Assembly: GCA_033283165.1 (NCBI GenBank)
Contig: JAWMQL010000007.1
Span: 1 to 64,000, forward strand
DNA from: JAWMQL01 sp033283165
GTDB lineage: Bacteria; Pseudomonadota; Gammaproteobacteria; Pseudomonadales; Halieaceae
Reading direction: 5' to 3'
DNA length: 64,000 nucleotides
In this document: positions 24,876-33,311 of the stretch, one piece after another
How positions within the stretch are numbered: the stretch's first letter is position 1
Layout of the letters: every line of letters begins with the position of its first letter
Notes under the pieces: model-generated
The model's database searches: none
What the model saw: only the letters and a program-made list of their open reading frames with translations
Told to the model about the DNA's origin: nothing
Translations under genes and position numbers: made by a program

Positions 24876-26081
24876 ACTGCGCGCCAGCCAGGGTAACACC
24901 GCCAGGTTCAACACCGCATAGGCGAGCCCGGCCAGCAGGGCGGCAGAAGCCAGGCCGGATTGCCAGCCCCACAACAGCGCCAACAGGACGGCGCCCAGGC
25001 GAAGGCTCTCCCAGCGCAGCAGGGACTGGCGGTCGTGTCCTTCCAGCCACAGGGCCGTGGTCACGGTGGTGGCCAGCATCAGGGCCCACAATGAAACGCC
25101 GCTGCCGTACCCGAGATCCGCTCGCTGCATGATCGCCAGCAGCAGGATAACCACCAGTAACTGGACCAGGGCGTAGCCTTTCACCGGGGCTGAAATCACC
25201 GGGTCGAACTTGTGGAAATCAGCCAGGTCGGTCTTGTGCCGCGGCCAGGCCGCGGCCACGTCCGCCGGCCGCCAGCCCGTCCGCGACAGCCACACCCGGA
25301 TCTTGTCGCGCCAGTGCGCGGTGCGCCAGCTGTCCCGGGCCATGTCCACGTAAATATGGGTCAGGGCCCGGACCGGGTTCCAGCTGCGCAGGGCGCCACG
25401 TATCCCGTAGATGGGCGGTTCCTCGTCCAGTTCCTCCTGGTAGGTGCCAAACAACCGGTCCCAGAGGATGAACATGCCGCCGTAATTCCTGTCCAGGTAG
25501 ATGTCGTTCTGGGCGTGATGCACGCGGTGATTGGAGGGGGTGATGAACAGCCACTCCATCCAGCCCAGTTTGGGCAGGTGCTCGGTGTGCACCCAGAACT
25601 GGTAGATCAGGTTGATGGCCCCGGCGGTCACCACCACCTCGGCCGGGATGCCCAGCAGGTACATGGGGATATAGAAAATCCAGCCGAGCAGGAACCCGGT
25701 GCTGGTCTGGCGCAGGGCCGTGGTCAGGTTGTAGTCCTCGCTCTGGTGGTGCGCCACGTGAGCAGCCCACAGGATGGTGCGTTCGTGTCCCAGACGATGC
25801 AGCCAGTAGTAACAGAAGTCGTACAGGACAATGGCCAGCACCCAGGTGAACCAATGCTCGGGGTCCATCAGCGGCAGGGAAAAGTACTCGGTGATGAGGT
25901 GGTAGACGTAACCCCCGACCCCCAGGGTCACAAACCGCCGGGCCTGGCTCAGAGTACCGAGAAACAGGCTGCTGATGCTGTCGTTCAGGCGAAAGGTATT
26001 GCGCCCGCGAGCCAGCCCCCAGGCCAGTTCCAGCAGGATCAGGAGGATAAAAAACGGTATAGCGTAAACAATCAGGTCCAT
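24840..26081 (-). CDS. Sterol desaturase / fatty-acid hydroxylase family membrane di-iron enzyme
   Basis: A 413-residue integral membrane protein. The histidine boxes of the family are clear: HRLGHE, HVAHHQSEDYN and NHRVHHAQND, the last followed by YLDRNYGGMFILWDRLFGTYQEE. These bind a di-iron centre that hydroxylates or desaturates lipid or alkyl chains. After the catalytic half (1-270) there is an extra C-terminal section with several membrane helices (about 310-400), longer than the minimal family. The substrate is unknown. It overlaps the antiporter gene tail-to-tail by 36 bp. Confidence 0.9.
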   Translation of the reverse strand: MDLIVYAIPFFILLILLELAWGLARGRNTFRLNDSISSLFLGTLSQARRFVTLGVGGYVYHLITEYFSLPLMDPEHWFTWVLAIVLYDFCYYWLHRLGHERTILWAAHVAHHQSEDYNLTTALRQTSTGFLLGWIFYIPMYLLGIPAEVVVTAGAINLIYQFWVHTEHLPKLGWMEWLFITPSNHRVHHAQNDIYLDRNYGGMFILWDRLFGTYQEELDEEPPIYGIRGALRSWNPVRALTHIYVDMARDSWRTAHWRDKIRVWLSRTGWRPADVAAAWPRHKTDLADFHKFDPVISAPVKGYALVQLLVVILLLAIMQRADLGYGSGVSLWALMLATTVTTALWLEGHDRQSLLRWESLRLGAVLLALLWGWQSGLASAALLAGLAYAVLNLAVLPWLARSSTRALTGLAVQ

Positions 26082-26104
26082 AATTACCGGCGCCCCGTCA
26101 GGCG

Positions 26105-26737
26105 CTACTGCATGGAGGCGATAAACGCGTCCGAACTGGCGATGGCCTTGCGCATTTCTGCGATCAGGGACTCGATATCATCCTCTATGGCGCTGAACTC
26201 AACCTTAAGCGAGGCCACGGCCCGGGCGTTCAGGTTGTGCTTGAGATACAACACGTTGTCCTTCAGGGCGACCAGCACCGGGTCCATCTTGGCCTCGGAC
26301 CGGCGCAGCGCCGCCACCATCTGGTCATAGCGCCGCCGGGTCTCGCGTAACTTGGCCTGGCTGTCCGCTTTCATTCGCGCGCTGGAAAACTGTTCGATCT
26401 CCTCCTGCCATTCCTCGAACAGCGCCTCGGCAACATCCTCTACCGCGTCGATCCGGTCCCGCACCTCCCGGGCGGCATCCTCGGCGTCCTCGTACTCCTC
26501 GGCCATGGCCTCGTACATGTCCTCCAGATCACCGCCGTCGAAGTTGGTCAGCTCGGACAACTGATCCAGGGCCGACAGGAACTGCTCTTCCGCCTCCTGT
26601 TGCGCGTCCCGGGAGTCCTCCACCCGATCCACCAGGATATCCCGCTTGTGAATGCCCACCTGCTCCGCCGCCTCGTAATAGGCCGCCTGGCAGGCCGCCA
26701 GGGCCAGCAGCAGGGTGACCAACACCGTTTTCCGCAT
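26105..26737 (-). CDS. DUF2959-like lipoprotein with coiled coil
   Basis: A 210-residue protein with a lipoprotein signal (TLLLALAAC, lipobox LAAC, Cys16) and a mature part that is almost wholly helical and charged, with coiled-coil heptads around residues 40-130. The YEAAEQVGIHKRDILVDRVEDSRDAQ-type N-terminus matches DUF2959 proteins, which are periplasmic lipoproteins of unknown role. GGAGG stands 7 bp before the ATG. It may be in one unit with the downstream hydroxylase (23 bp apart). Confidence 0.8.
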   Translation of the reverse strand: MRKTVLVTLLLALAACQAAYYEAAEQVGIHKRDILVDRVEDSRDAQQEAEEQFLSALDQLSELTNFDGGDLEDMYEAMAEEYEDAEDAAREVRDRIDAVEDVAEALFEEWQEEIEQFSSARMKADSQAKLRETRRRYDQMVAALRRSEAKMDPVLVALKDNVLYLKHNLNARAVASLKVEFSAIEDDIESLIAEMRKAIASSDAFIASMQ

Positions 26738-26852
26738 AGGGATTCCTCCAGTTGACGGCCCAGTCTAAACCCTTGCCGGTACATTTTCAGCTTTGCAATC
26801 CGGGGCCGATTCTGGCTAGTCCCTACCCGGCCCCGAGACTATAGTGACAACC

Positions 26853-28259
26853 ATGCACAGTGAACCGGACAACGCCGCGCTGCCTCTGGACCCGGAAACC
26901 TGCCGCCAGGCCCGGCTGGCCCGCGACAGCCGCTTCGACGGTGAGTTTTTCCTGGCCGTGCGTACGACGGGCATTTACTGCCGGCCGGTCTGCCCGGCGC
27001 GCCCGCCGGCGGAAAAGAATGTTACCTATTATCGCTCCGCCACCGAGGCCGCCGCAGCCGGGTTCCGCCCCTGCCTGCGCTGTCGACCGGAGTCCGCGCC
27101 CCTCAGTCCTGCCTGGCTGGGCTCTGCCACCACCGTGCGCCGCGCCCTGGCCCTGATCGAGGCCGGCGCCCTGAATGACGGCCCGGTGGAGGCTCTGGCC
27201 GAGCGGTTGGGCGTCGGGGAACGCTACCTGCGCAAGCTGTTCCAGCGCGAACTGGGCGCCTCGCCACTGAGCGTGGCCCAGAACCAGCGCCTGTTGTTCG
27301 CCCGCAAACTGCTGGCGGAAACCAGCATGCCGATAACCGACATCGCCTTTGCCGCCGGCTTCGGCAGCGTGCGTCGTTTCAACAGCGCCGTCCAGGAGAG
27401 TTTCCGCACCACGCCCGGGCGGCTGCGCGGCCGGAAAAAACGGACAGTGCCAGAGGGCGAAATCACCCTGCAGTTGCAGTACCGCCCGCCCTACGATTGG
27501 GACGGTGTGCTCGGCTTCTTTGCCCGCCACGCGATCGAGGGGGTGGATGCGGTGACGGACGGCTACTACCACCGCCGCCTGATGCTGGCGGGTGAGGAGG
27601 CGAATCTTCGCGTTTGCCGGCAAGCTGACAAGTCGGCCCTGCGGGTGCACCTGCAGGTGCAGGATCCGCGCCGGCTGATGCCGCTGGTAGCCCGCTTGCG
27701 CCGGGTCTTCGACCTGGACAGCCACCCGCGGGCCATCGCCGGCCACCTGGGTCGGGACCCGGCCCTGGCCAGCCTGCTGCAACGCTTTCCCGGGGTGCGC
27801 TCACCGGTCCACTGGAGCCTGTTCGAGGCGGCCGTGCGGACGGTGGCAGGCCAGCAGGTCAGCGTCAGCGGCGCCCGCACGGTGTGCGCCCGACTGGTTG
27901 CGCATAGCGGCAGCCGCGGTTTCCCCGACCCCGCTGTTCTGGCGGCGTTGCCGGACAGCGCCTATGCCATGCCCGGCAGGCGCCGCGAGACCTTGCGCGG
28001 TGTTTGTGCACTGTTTGCCCGGGACGAAGACGAGCCGACCGTGGAACAACTGGCGGCGCTGCCGGGGATCGGCCCGTGGACGATCGACATGGTCGCGATG
28101 CGGGGCCGGGGCGACAGCGACCGCTTCCCGGCCGCCGACCTGGGTCTGCAGCGGGCCTGGGAGGCCCTGCCCGCAACGGATCAATCCACGGCCCCGCGAG
28201 CCTCCGACTGGAGTCCCTGGGGCTCCTACGCCGCCAACCTGCTCTGGAGGAGCCTCTGA
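26853..28259 (+). CDS. Ada/AlkA fusion: methyl-phosphotriester sensor, AraC HTH and 3-methyladenine glycosylase
   Basis: A 468-residue alkylation-repair fusion. The N-terminal Ada zinc domain has Cys43 (methyl acceptor) and Cys47 in GIYCRPVCPAR, and Cys74/Cys77 in RPCLRCRPE. An AraC-type HTH follows at about 85-195 (ALAERLGVGERYLRKLF, DIAFAAGFGSVRRFN). The rest (about 205-468) is AlkA with the HhH-GPD motif LPGIGPWTIDMVAMRG and the catalytic Asp in FPAADLGLQ. The sensor would activate its own operon after methyl damage. ATG 26853 is preferred to GTG 26844. ogt follows with a 1-bp gap. Confidence 0.93.
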   Translation: MHSEPDNAALPLDPETCRQARLARDSRFDGEFFLAVRTTGIYCRPVCPARPPAEKNVTYYRSATEAAAAGFRPCLRCRPESAPLSPAWLGSATTVRRALALIEAGALNDGPVEALAERLGVGERYLRKLFQRELGASPLSVAQNQRLLFARKLLAETSMPITDIAFAAGFGSVRRFNSAVQESFRTTPGRLRGRKKRTVPEGEITLQLQYRPPYDWDGVLGFFARHAIEGVDAVTDGYYHRRLMLAGEEANLRVCRQADKSALRVHLQVQDPRRLMPLVARLRRVFDLDSHPRAIAGHLGRDPALASLLQRFPGVRSPVHWSLFEAAVRTVAGQQVSVSGARTVCARLVAHSGSRGFPDPAVLAALPDSAYAMPGRRRETLRGVCALFARDEDEPTVEQLAALPGIGPWTIDMVAMRGRGDSDRFPAADLGLQRAWEALPATDQSTAPRASDWSPWGSYAANLLWRSL

Positions 28260-28260
28260 C

Positions 28261-28737
28261 ATGCACTACCGCTACCTGGAATCACCCATCGGCACCCTGC
28301 GCCTGTGCGCCGGGGGCGGCAGCCTGCGGGCTATCGAATTCGAGGGTCACTACACCCCCGGCGAACCGGACGACCACGACGACCCGATACTGGCGGATTG
28401 CGCCCGGCAACTGGAACAATATTTCGCCGGCGAACTGCGCCAGTTTGATCTGCCGCTGGAACCCGGTGGTACGGCATTCCAGCGCGCCGTGTGGCGAGCC
28501 CTGGCAGATATCCCGTATGGCCAGGTCTGCAGCTACCGCGATATTGCCCGGCGCCTCGACAAACCCGGCGCGGTCCGCGCGGTGGGGGCGGCCAACGGGC
28601 GCAATCCCCTGCCGCTGGTGGTGCCCTGCCACCGGGTGATCGGCAGCGACGGATCGCTGACCGGGTACGCGGGCGGTCTCGCGGTCAAAACAAAACTGCT
28701 GGAACTGGAGGGAGCCCTGGCGAGCGCCCCGGGCTAG
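28261..28737 (+). CDS. ogt: Methylated-DNA--protein-cysteine methyltransferase
   Basis: Suicide repair of O6-methylguanine. The 158-residue protein has a GTAFQRAVWRALADIPYG segment, SYRDIARRL with the DNA-recognition helix, NGRNPLPLVVPCHRVIG with acceptor Cys123, and the terminal GYAGGLAVK. It starts 1 bp after the Ada-AlkA stop codon, so both direct-repair activities are co-expressed. A longer upstream frame is a shadow of the fusion gene. The stop codon overlaps the stop of the convergent gene in the shared tetramer CTAG. Confidence 0.94.
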   Translation: MHYRYLESPIGTLRLCAGGGSLRAIEFEGHYTPGEPDDHDDPILADCARQLEQYFAGELRQFDLPLEPGGTAFQRAVWRALADIPYGQVCSYRDIARRLDKPGAVRAVGAANGRNPLPLVVPCHRVIGSDGSLTGYAGGLAVKTKLLELEGALASAPG

Positions 28738-29624
28738 CGACTGGCGGCGATAAAGCTGATCCAGCGCGCCTCGTCGATAAAACCGCCACCCCAACTGGCC
28801 CACTCGGGTCCCAGGCCCGCGGCAGTCACTTCCGCCAGGCTCATGCCCTGCTCCAGCCTGGCCACCACCAGGGCACTGGTGGTTTGCAGCATATCGAGAT
28901 AGCGGGCGAAATCCGCCTTGCTGGCTACCGAGCCATGACCGGGGATGACCACGGTATCGTCATCCATGCGGCTGAGCACGGCCTCGACGTTGGCGATGTA
29001 GGAAAACACATTGCCGCCTGACTCGATATCGACGAAGGGAAACCGGTCCTTGAAGAACAGGTCGCCCGTGTGCACCAGGTTCTCGCCGCTGAAAAACACC
29101 ACGGTGTCGCCGTCGGTATGGCCGTGGGGATAGTGTTGCAGTTCGATATCATCCCCGTTGAAGTGCAGGGCGGCACTGTCACCGTAGGTCACGACCGGCA
29201 GGGCGGCAGGCGGGCTGGGCTCCGACACCCGACCCAGCGCCTTTAATTCCTGGCGCGTGGACATGCGCGTACGAACATTTTCGTGGGCCATGATCACCGC
29301 CCCGCGCTCACCCCAGTAGGCATTGCCCCCCGCGTGGTCGAAGTGCCAGTGGGTATTGACCACAAATCGCACGCTGGCCCCGGCCCCGGCCAGCTGGTCG
29401 AGAGCCTGCTGGTACGCCACAACGAGTTCCGCGTAATCGTCATCGATGATGAGCAGGCCGTCGGGACCCTGCGACGCCAGCACGTTGCCGCCCTTGCCCT
29501 GCAACAGGTGCAGCGGCCCCTGCAGCGCGGTGGTGGTCACGGTGGGAGCCTGCTCGGCCGCTGTTGCCGCCGCAAAAAATGCCAGCAGGCTACCGGCCAG
29601 GAACAGGTTGGTGAGATTACGCAT
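28734..29624 (-). CDS. Secreted metallo-beta-lactamase-fold hydrolase
   Basis: A 296-residue exported protein (signal peptide to about residue 23, TAAEQ). The dinuclear zinc motif THWHFDHAGGN gives His92, His94, Asp96 and His97; further ligands are in HYPHGHTDGDTVVFF and VIPGHGSVASK. The pattern fits the broad MBL-fold group that includes subclass B-like and quinoprotein-associated enzymes. A true carbapenemase is not implied, since the B1-B3 residue sets are not evident. The substrate is unknown. Confidence 0.85.
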   Translation of the reverse strand: MRNLTNLFLAGSLLAFFAAATAAEQAPTVTTTALQGPLHLLQGKGGNVLASQGPDGLLIIDDDYAELVVAYQQALDQLAGAGASVRFVVNTHWHFDHAGGNAYWGERGAVIMAHENVRTRMSTRQELKALGRVSEPSPPAALPVVTYGDSAALHFNGDDIELQHYPHGHTDGDTVVFFSGENLVHTGDLFFKDRFPFVDIESGGNVFSYIANVEAVLSRMDDDTVVIPGHGSVASKADFARYLDMLQTTSALVVARLEQGMSLAEVTAAGLGPEWASWGGGFIDEARWISFIAASR

Positions 29625-29635
29625 GGGCTGTCTCC

Positions 29636-29881
29636 TCAGGCGTTGAGGTCCGGGATCATGTCGTTCTTGAGACGCTCAATGGCGTCCTTGAGGTGCAGTT
29701 TTTCTTTTTTCAGGCGCTGCAGCAATATCTGGTTCTGGTAGGGGTAACTGTACAACTCGGCGATCTTGAGATCGAGGGCCCGGTGCTTGGTCTGCAGATC
29801 CAGTAAGCGCATGGCGGGGGTTACCACCTCGTTGGCCGCCTCTTCGGCCTCACCGGTTGTCGTCTCTGGTGGTTCACTCAT
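29636..29881 (-). CDS. YdcH-like (DUF465) small coiled-coil protein
   Basis: An 81-residue helical protein. The core LLDLQTKHRALDLKIAEL followed by QILLQRLKKEKLHLKDAIERL is the DUF465 hairpin. The acidic N-terminal extension (SEPPETTTGEAEEAANE) is unusual for the family. ATG 29881 is preferred to a TTG at 29911. It lies 11 bp upstream of the MBL gene, in the same direction. Function unknown. Confidence 0.75.
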   Translation of the reverse strand: MSEPPETTTGEAEEAANEVVTPAMRLLDLQTKHRALDLKIAELYSYPYQNQILLQRLKKEKLHLKDAIERLKNDMIPDLNA

Positions 29882-29961
29882 CACACGGGGCTGTCCATTG
29901 TCGCCTTGCAATCCAAGGCGCTACTCTACTCCCCTTTTTCCTGCCGGTACAGGTCGAGCCG

Positions 29962-30804
29962 TCAGGCGTCCAGCTGGTCGAAAAGGCGCTGCCACAGGGC
30001 GTGTCCGGGGTCGGCCAGGGCATAGAAATCGGGGCTCAGCAATGACTTGCGCCGGTTGTATTGCAGCGGTTGGCCATCCAGCCCCAGCACGGCCCCGCCC
30101 GCCCCCTCCACCAGGGCCTGGCCGGCGGCAACATCCCATTCACTGCAGGGTGAATACCGGGGATAGAAATCCCCCTCCCCCGCGGCCATTTGGCAGAATT
30201 TCAGGGCGCTGCCGCTGTTTATCCGCTGCAATTCTCCCCAGTGCCGCTGCAGCCAGTCGATCCTGGCGGACAGGCGGGAACCGCGGTGGCGCCGGCTCGC
30301 CAGCAGTCGCAGGGGCCGACCCTCAATCAGGGCACTGGTCTGCAGGGATTCGCTCTGCCAGCCCGCGTCGCTGACCCGGTAACACCAGGCACCGAGGCCG
30401 GGGATACCCAGGAATCCGCACTCCTCCATAGGCAGGTAGAGCAGGCCCAACTCGGGCCGGTGGGAACTCACCAGGGCAATATTAATGGTAAATTCTCCGG
30501 TTCGGGCGAGGAACTCCTTGGTCCCATCCAGCGGATCAACCAGCCACAGCTGTGTCCAGTCCAGCCGTTGCCGCCGCTCGCGTTCGGCGGATTCCTCGGA
30601 CAGGATGGGAACGCCCGGCGTGAGGCGTTCCAGGCCCGCCACCAACAGGTCGTGGGAATCCAGATCCGCCCGGGTCAAAGGGGTCTCGTCGCCCTTGGCC
30701 TCGAACCGGTCCGCTCCCGGGGCAAAATAGTGGCCCTTGATCACTGCACCCGCGTCACGGCACAGGTTGAGTAACGGCCGGGCCAGGTCCTTCAACTGCT
30801 GCAC
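29962..30804 (-). CDS. cysQ: 3'(2'),5'-bisphosphate nucleotidase
   Basis: Hydrolyses PAP/PAPS, by-products of sulfate assimilation and sulfotransfer. The 280-residue inositol-monophosphatase fold has the metal ligands Glu70 (ILSEES), Asp90 and Asp93 (DPLDGTKEF) and a C-terminal CSEWDVAAGQALVEGAGG. It begins with GTG. The small spread of genes cysQ, yrfG and hslR is conserved in gammaproteobacteria. Confidence 0.92.
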   Translation of the reverse strand: MQQLKDLARPLLNLCRDAGAVIKGHYFAPGADRFEAKGDETPLTRADLDSHDLLVAGLERLTPGVPILSEESAERERRQRLDWTQLWLVDPLDGTKEFLARTGEFTINIALVSSHRPELGLLYLPMEECGFLGIPGLGAWCYRVSDAGWQSESLQTSALIEGRPLRLLASRRHRGSRLSARIDWLQRHWGELQRINSGSALKFCQMAAGEGDFYPRYSPCSEWDVAAGQALVEGAGGAVLGLDGQPLQYNRRKSLLSPDFYALADPGHALWQRLFDQLDA

Positions 30805-30894
30805 AGGTCATTCCCGCTGGATTTGCGCCACTATATCACCCGGCCCGGCAACTCGGGCATACTAGTGGCCTGAAATTCCCGCTCCAGAAGGCCC

Positions 30895-31560
30895 ATGATC
30901 GACTGGAACCACATCGACACTGTACTGCTCGACATGGACGGCACCCTGCTGGACCTGCACTTCGATAATTATTTCTGGCTGCAGCATGTACCGCGGGCCT
31001 ACGCCGAAAAACACCGGATCAGCGAGGAGGACTCCACCCGCCAGTTGCACAGCGAGTTCAATGCCGGCCAGGGCAGCCTGGACTGGTACTCACTGGATTA
31101 CTGGACCGAGCGCCTGCAACTGGACCTGCCCGCCCTGAAGCGCGAGTTGCGACACATGATCCAGGTCCGGCCCTTTGCGATCGAATTTCTGACCCGGTTG
31201 CACCACAGTCACCGGGACGTGGTGATGGTCACCAATGCCCACCGCAAGACCCTGGACATCAAGATGGACCACATTGACATCACTCAATGGTTTGACCGGG
31301 TGGTGGTGTCCCACGAACTGGAGGCGCCGAAGGAGGACCCGCTGTTCTGGCAGCGGTTGCAGGCACTGCACCCCTTTGACCCGGCACGGACCCTGCTGAT
31401 AGACGATACTGAACGGGTCCTGGATTCCGCCCGCGACTACGGTATCGCGCACCTGCTGACCCTGCTGCAGCCCGACAGCCAGCGCCAGAAACGCCTGGAC
31501 ACGCGGTTTCCCGGCATTCACCATTTCGACGAGATCATGCCGGGGGAGCCGGCACCGTGA
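30895..31560 (+). CDS. yrfG: HAD-family GMP/IMP nucleotidase
   Basis: A 221-residue haloacid dehalogenase-fold phosphatase. Motif I is LLDMDGTLLDL (Asp13/Asp15), motif II is VMVTNAHRKTLD, the lysine motif lies in ELEAPKEDPLFW and motif IV is LLIDDTERVLD. E. coli YrfG dephosphorylates GMP and IMP. The overlap GTGA with hslR reproduces the common yrfG-hslR gene pair. Confidence 0.92.
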   Translation: MIDWNHIDTVLLDMDGTLLDLHFDNYFWLQHVPRAYAEKHRISEEDSTRQLHSEFNAGQGSLDWYSLDYWTERLQLDLPALKRELRHMIQVRPFAIEFLTRLHHSHRDVVMVTNAHRKTLDIKMDHIDITQWFDRVVVSHELEAPKEDPLFWQRLQALHPFDPARTLLIDDTERVLDSARDYGIAHLLTLLQPDSQRQKRLDTRFPGIHHFDEIMPGEPAP

Positions 31561-31961
31561 ACGCCGGACAGGACACACAGGACAAGCTGCGCCTGGACAA
31601 GTGGCTGTGGGCAGCGCGGTTTTTCAAGACCCGCACACTGGCCAAGGGCGCGATTGAGGGCGGCAAGGTACAACTGGGCGGCCAGCGGGTGAAAGTGTCC
31701 AGGGAAATCGCCGTGGGTGACCTGTTGCAGATCCGCCAGGGCTGGGATCTCAAGGTTGTGGAGGTGTTGGCGCTTTCAGACCAGCGCCGCGGCGCGCCCG
31801 AAGCACAACGCCTGTACCGGGAGACCGATGAAAGTATCGCCCGACGCGAGGCGGAAGCGGCGGCACGCAAGGCCGCCGGCGGCATGGTGGAACGCCCCGC
31901 CAGCCGGCCCAGCAAGAAACAGCGGCGCCAGATTCACCGCTTCCGGGAACAATCCGATTGA
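31557..31961 (+). CDS. hslR: Heat shock protein 15, ribosome-associated S4-domain protein
   Basis: A 134-residue protein that binds stalled 50S subunits carrying nascent peptidyl-tRNA. The S4 RNA-binding domain is at residues 10-70 (LRLDKWLWAARFFKTRTLAK, then GGKVQLGGQRVKVSREI), followed by a basic C-terminal tail (SKKQRRQIHRFRE). It starts with GTG and overlaps the yrfG stop by 4 bp. Confidence 0.93.
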   Translation: MNAGQDTQDKLRLDKWLWAARFFKTRTLAKGAIEGGKVQLGGQRVKVSREIAVGDLLQIRQGWDLKVVEVLALSDQRRGAPEAQRLYRETDESIARREAEAAARKAAGGMVERPASRPSKKQRRQIHRFREQSD

Positions 31962-31971
31962 CCCCCTGGCC

Positions 31972-33171
31972 TCAGGCCACGGTAATCGTATTGCGCCCGG
32001 TATCCTTGGCCCGGTAAAGGGCCTGGTCGGCAGGTTTGATCAGGTCCGAGGGCACCATTTCCCCCTCGGGCATGGCGGTGTACACCCCCTGGCTGACCGT
32101 GATGTGGTCTGCCACGCTTGAGAATTCGTGCGGTATGGCCTCGACCTCCACCAGTTCCTTGAGCCGCGTGGCCGTGCGCAATGCCGACTTGGCCGAGGCG
32201 CCGGGTAACACGATAATGAACTCCTCGCCGCCGTACCGGGCCACCACTTCACCGGCGCGGCTCGTGGCCCGCTGCATGAGGTCGCTCAGTCGCTGCAATA
32301 CCACGTCACCGGCGGGGTGGCCGTAGTTATCGTTGTAGTCCTTGAAGAAGTCCACGTCCAGGAGGATCACCGACAGCTCGGTGCCTCCCCGGCGTGCGCG
32401 GTTGATCTCTTCCTGCAGGGTCTTGTTCACCAGGCGTCGGTTGCCCAGCCCGGTCAGTTCATCCACGTTGGCCAGGTCAGTGAGCTGGCGCCGCGCGTCC
32501 TGCAACTGCCGGTTGCGGTCGCGCAGGGAATTAGCCAGGTCGCCCAGTTCCTGTGACATGGCCTCGCGCTCCCAGTTCAGGGCGATCATATTGCGAAAGG
32601 AACGGTATACCCGGTCACAGAGGACCATCAGCAGGGCACAAAACCCCAACAGCACCAGGCCAATCAAGAGGTAGTAGGGCTGATCCCAGTAGTGCACCAG
32701 GTTCCACCAGGCGATCGGGAACAGGGAGGTGAAGAGGTAGGCCAGGAAGTACTCCCGCACCATCACCGTGATCGCCAGCGAAAAGGCCGTTACGGTCACG
32801 ATCAACAGCAGGAAGACATACTGCATGGTCACCGGCACCTGGCCGGCCAGCACGATATAGACCCCCGCCCATAAGGCCCCGGTTACGGCGGCGCCGGCAA
32901 TCAGCTGCCAGAACAGCGCCCGGGGGTGTTCGCGATAATGCCGTTCAACCAGGGCGTTGCTCATATGCAGGGAGCTCACCAGCAGGATAATGATGAAGGC
33001 ACTGGCCCAGAGCAGTATGTAGGCGAGGTCCACGAAGGACCAGAACAGCATAACGGTGCCCGCCACACCAATGAGGTGGGCGACGATAGTGGAGATTCGA
33101 CCGTTCTGCATCAGCAGTTCCAGCTGAGCGGCGAACAGTTCCTCCCTGGGAATATGGCGCTGGTAGATCAT
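31972..33171 (-). CDS. Membrane-bound diguanylate cyclase (GGDEF)
   Basis: A 399-residue protein with about six N-terminal membrane helices (residues 30-190), a short coiled-coil linker (about 205-230) and a GGDEF domain (about 235-399). The active site is intact as GGEEF (314-318) with LLDVDFFKDYND for metal and GTP binding. The allosteric I-site RxxD is altered to RAGE, so product inhibition may be weak. It would make c-di-GMP in response to a membrane signal; a PilZ effector is encoded at 60.7 kb. Confidence 0.92.
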   Translation of the reverse strand: MIYQRHIPREELFAAQLELLMQNGRISTIVAHLIGVAGTVMLFWSFVDLAYILLWASAFIIILLVSSLHMSNALVERHYREHPRALFWQLIAGAAVTGALWAGVYIVLAGQVPVTMQYVFLLLIVTVTAFSLAITVMVREYFLAYLFTSLFPIAWWNLVHYWDQPYYLLIGLVLLGFCALLMVLCDRVYRSFRNMIALNWEREAMSQELGDLANSLRDRNRQLQDARRQLTDLANVDELTGLGNRRLVNKTLQEEINRARRGGTELSVILLDVDFFKDYNDNYGHPAGDVVLQRLSDLMQRATSRAGEVVARYGGEEFIIVLPGASAKSALRTATRLKELVEVEAIPHEFSSVADHITVSQGVYTAMPEGEMVPSDLIKPADQALYRAKDTGRNTITVA

Positions 33172-33311
33172 GCTGAAATCCTACACCCCGGTGCGCTCCA
33201 GTATAAGATCAGGCACCAAAGCTGAGAACCGGGTCACAGCAGCGTACCACGGGCAATTGCCCGGCCGCAGTAATTACGCCAAACTGGCCCGAAATAACCC
33301 AGGGAGGGGAC

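Noticed and set aside
28734..29624. Carbapenemase-type metallo-beta-lactamase
   Set aside because: Only the general MBL-fold zinc motif is present; residues specific for B1-B3 enzymes are not evident.
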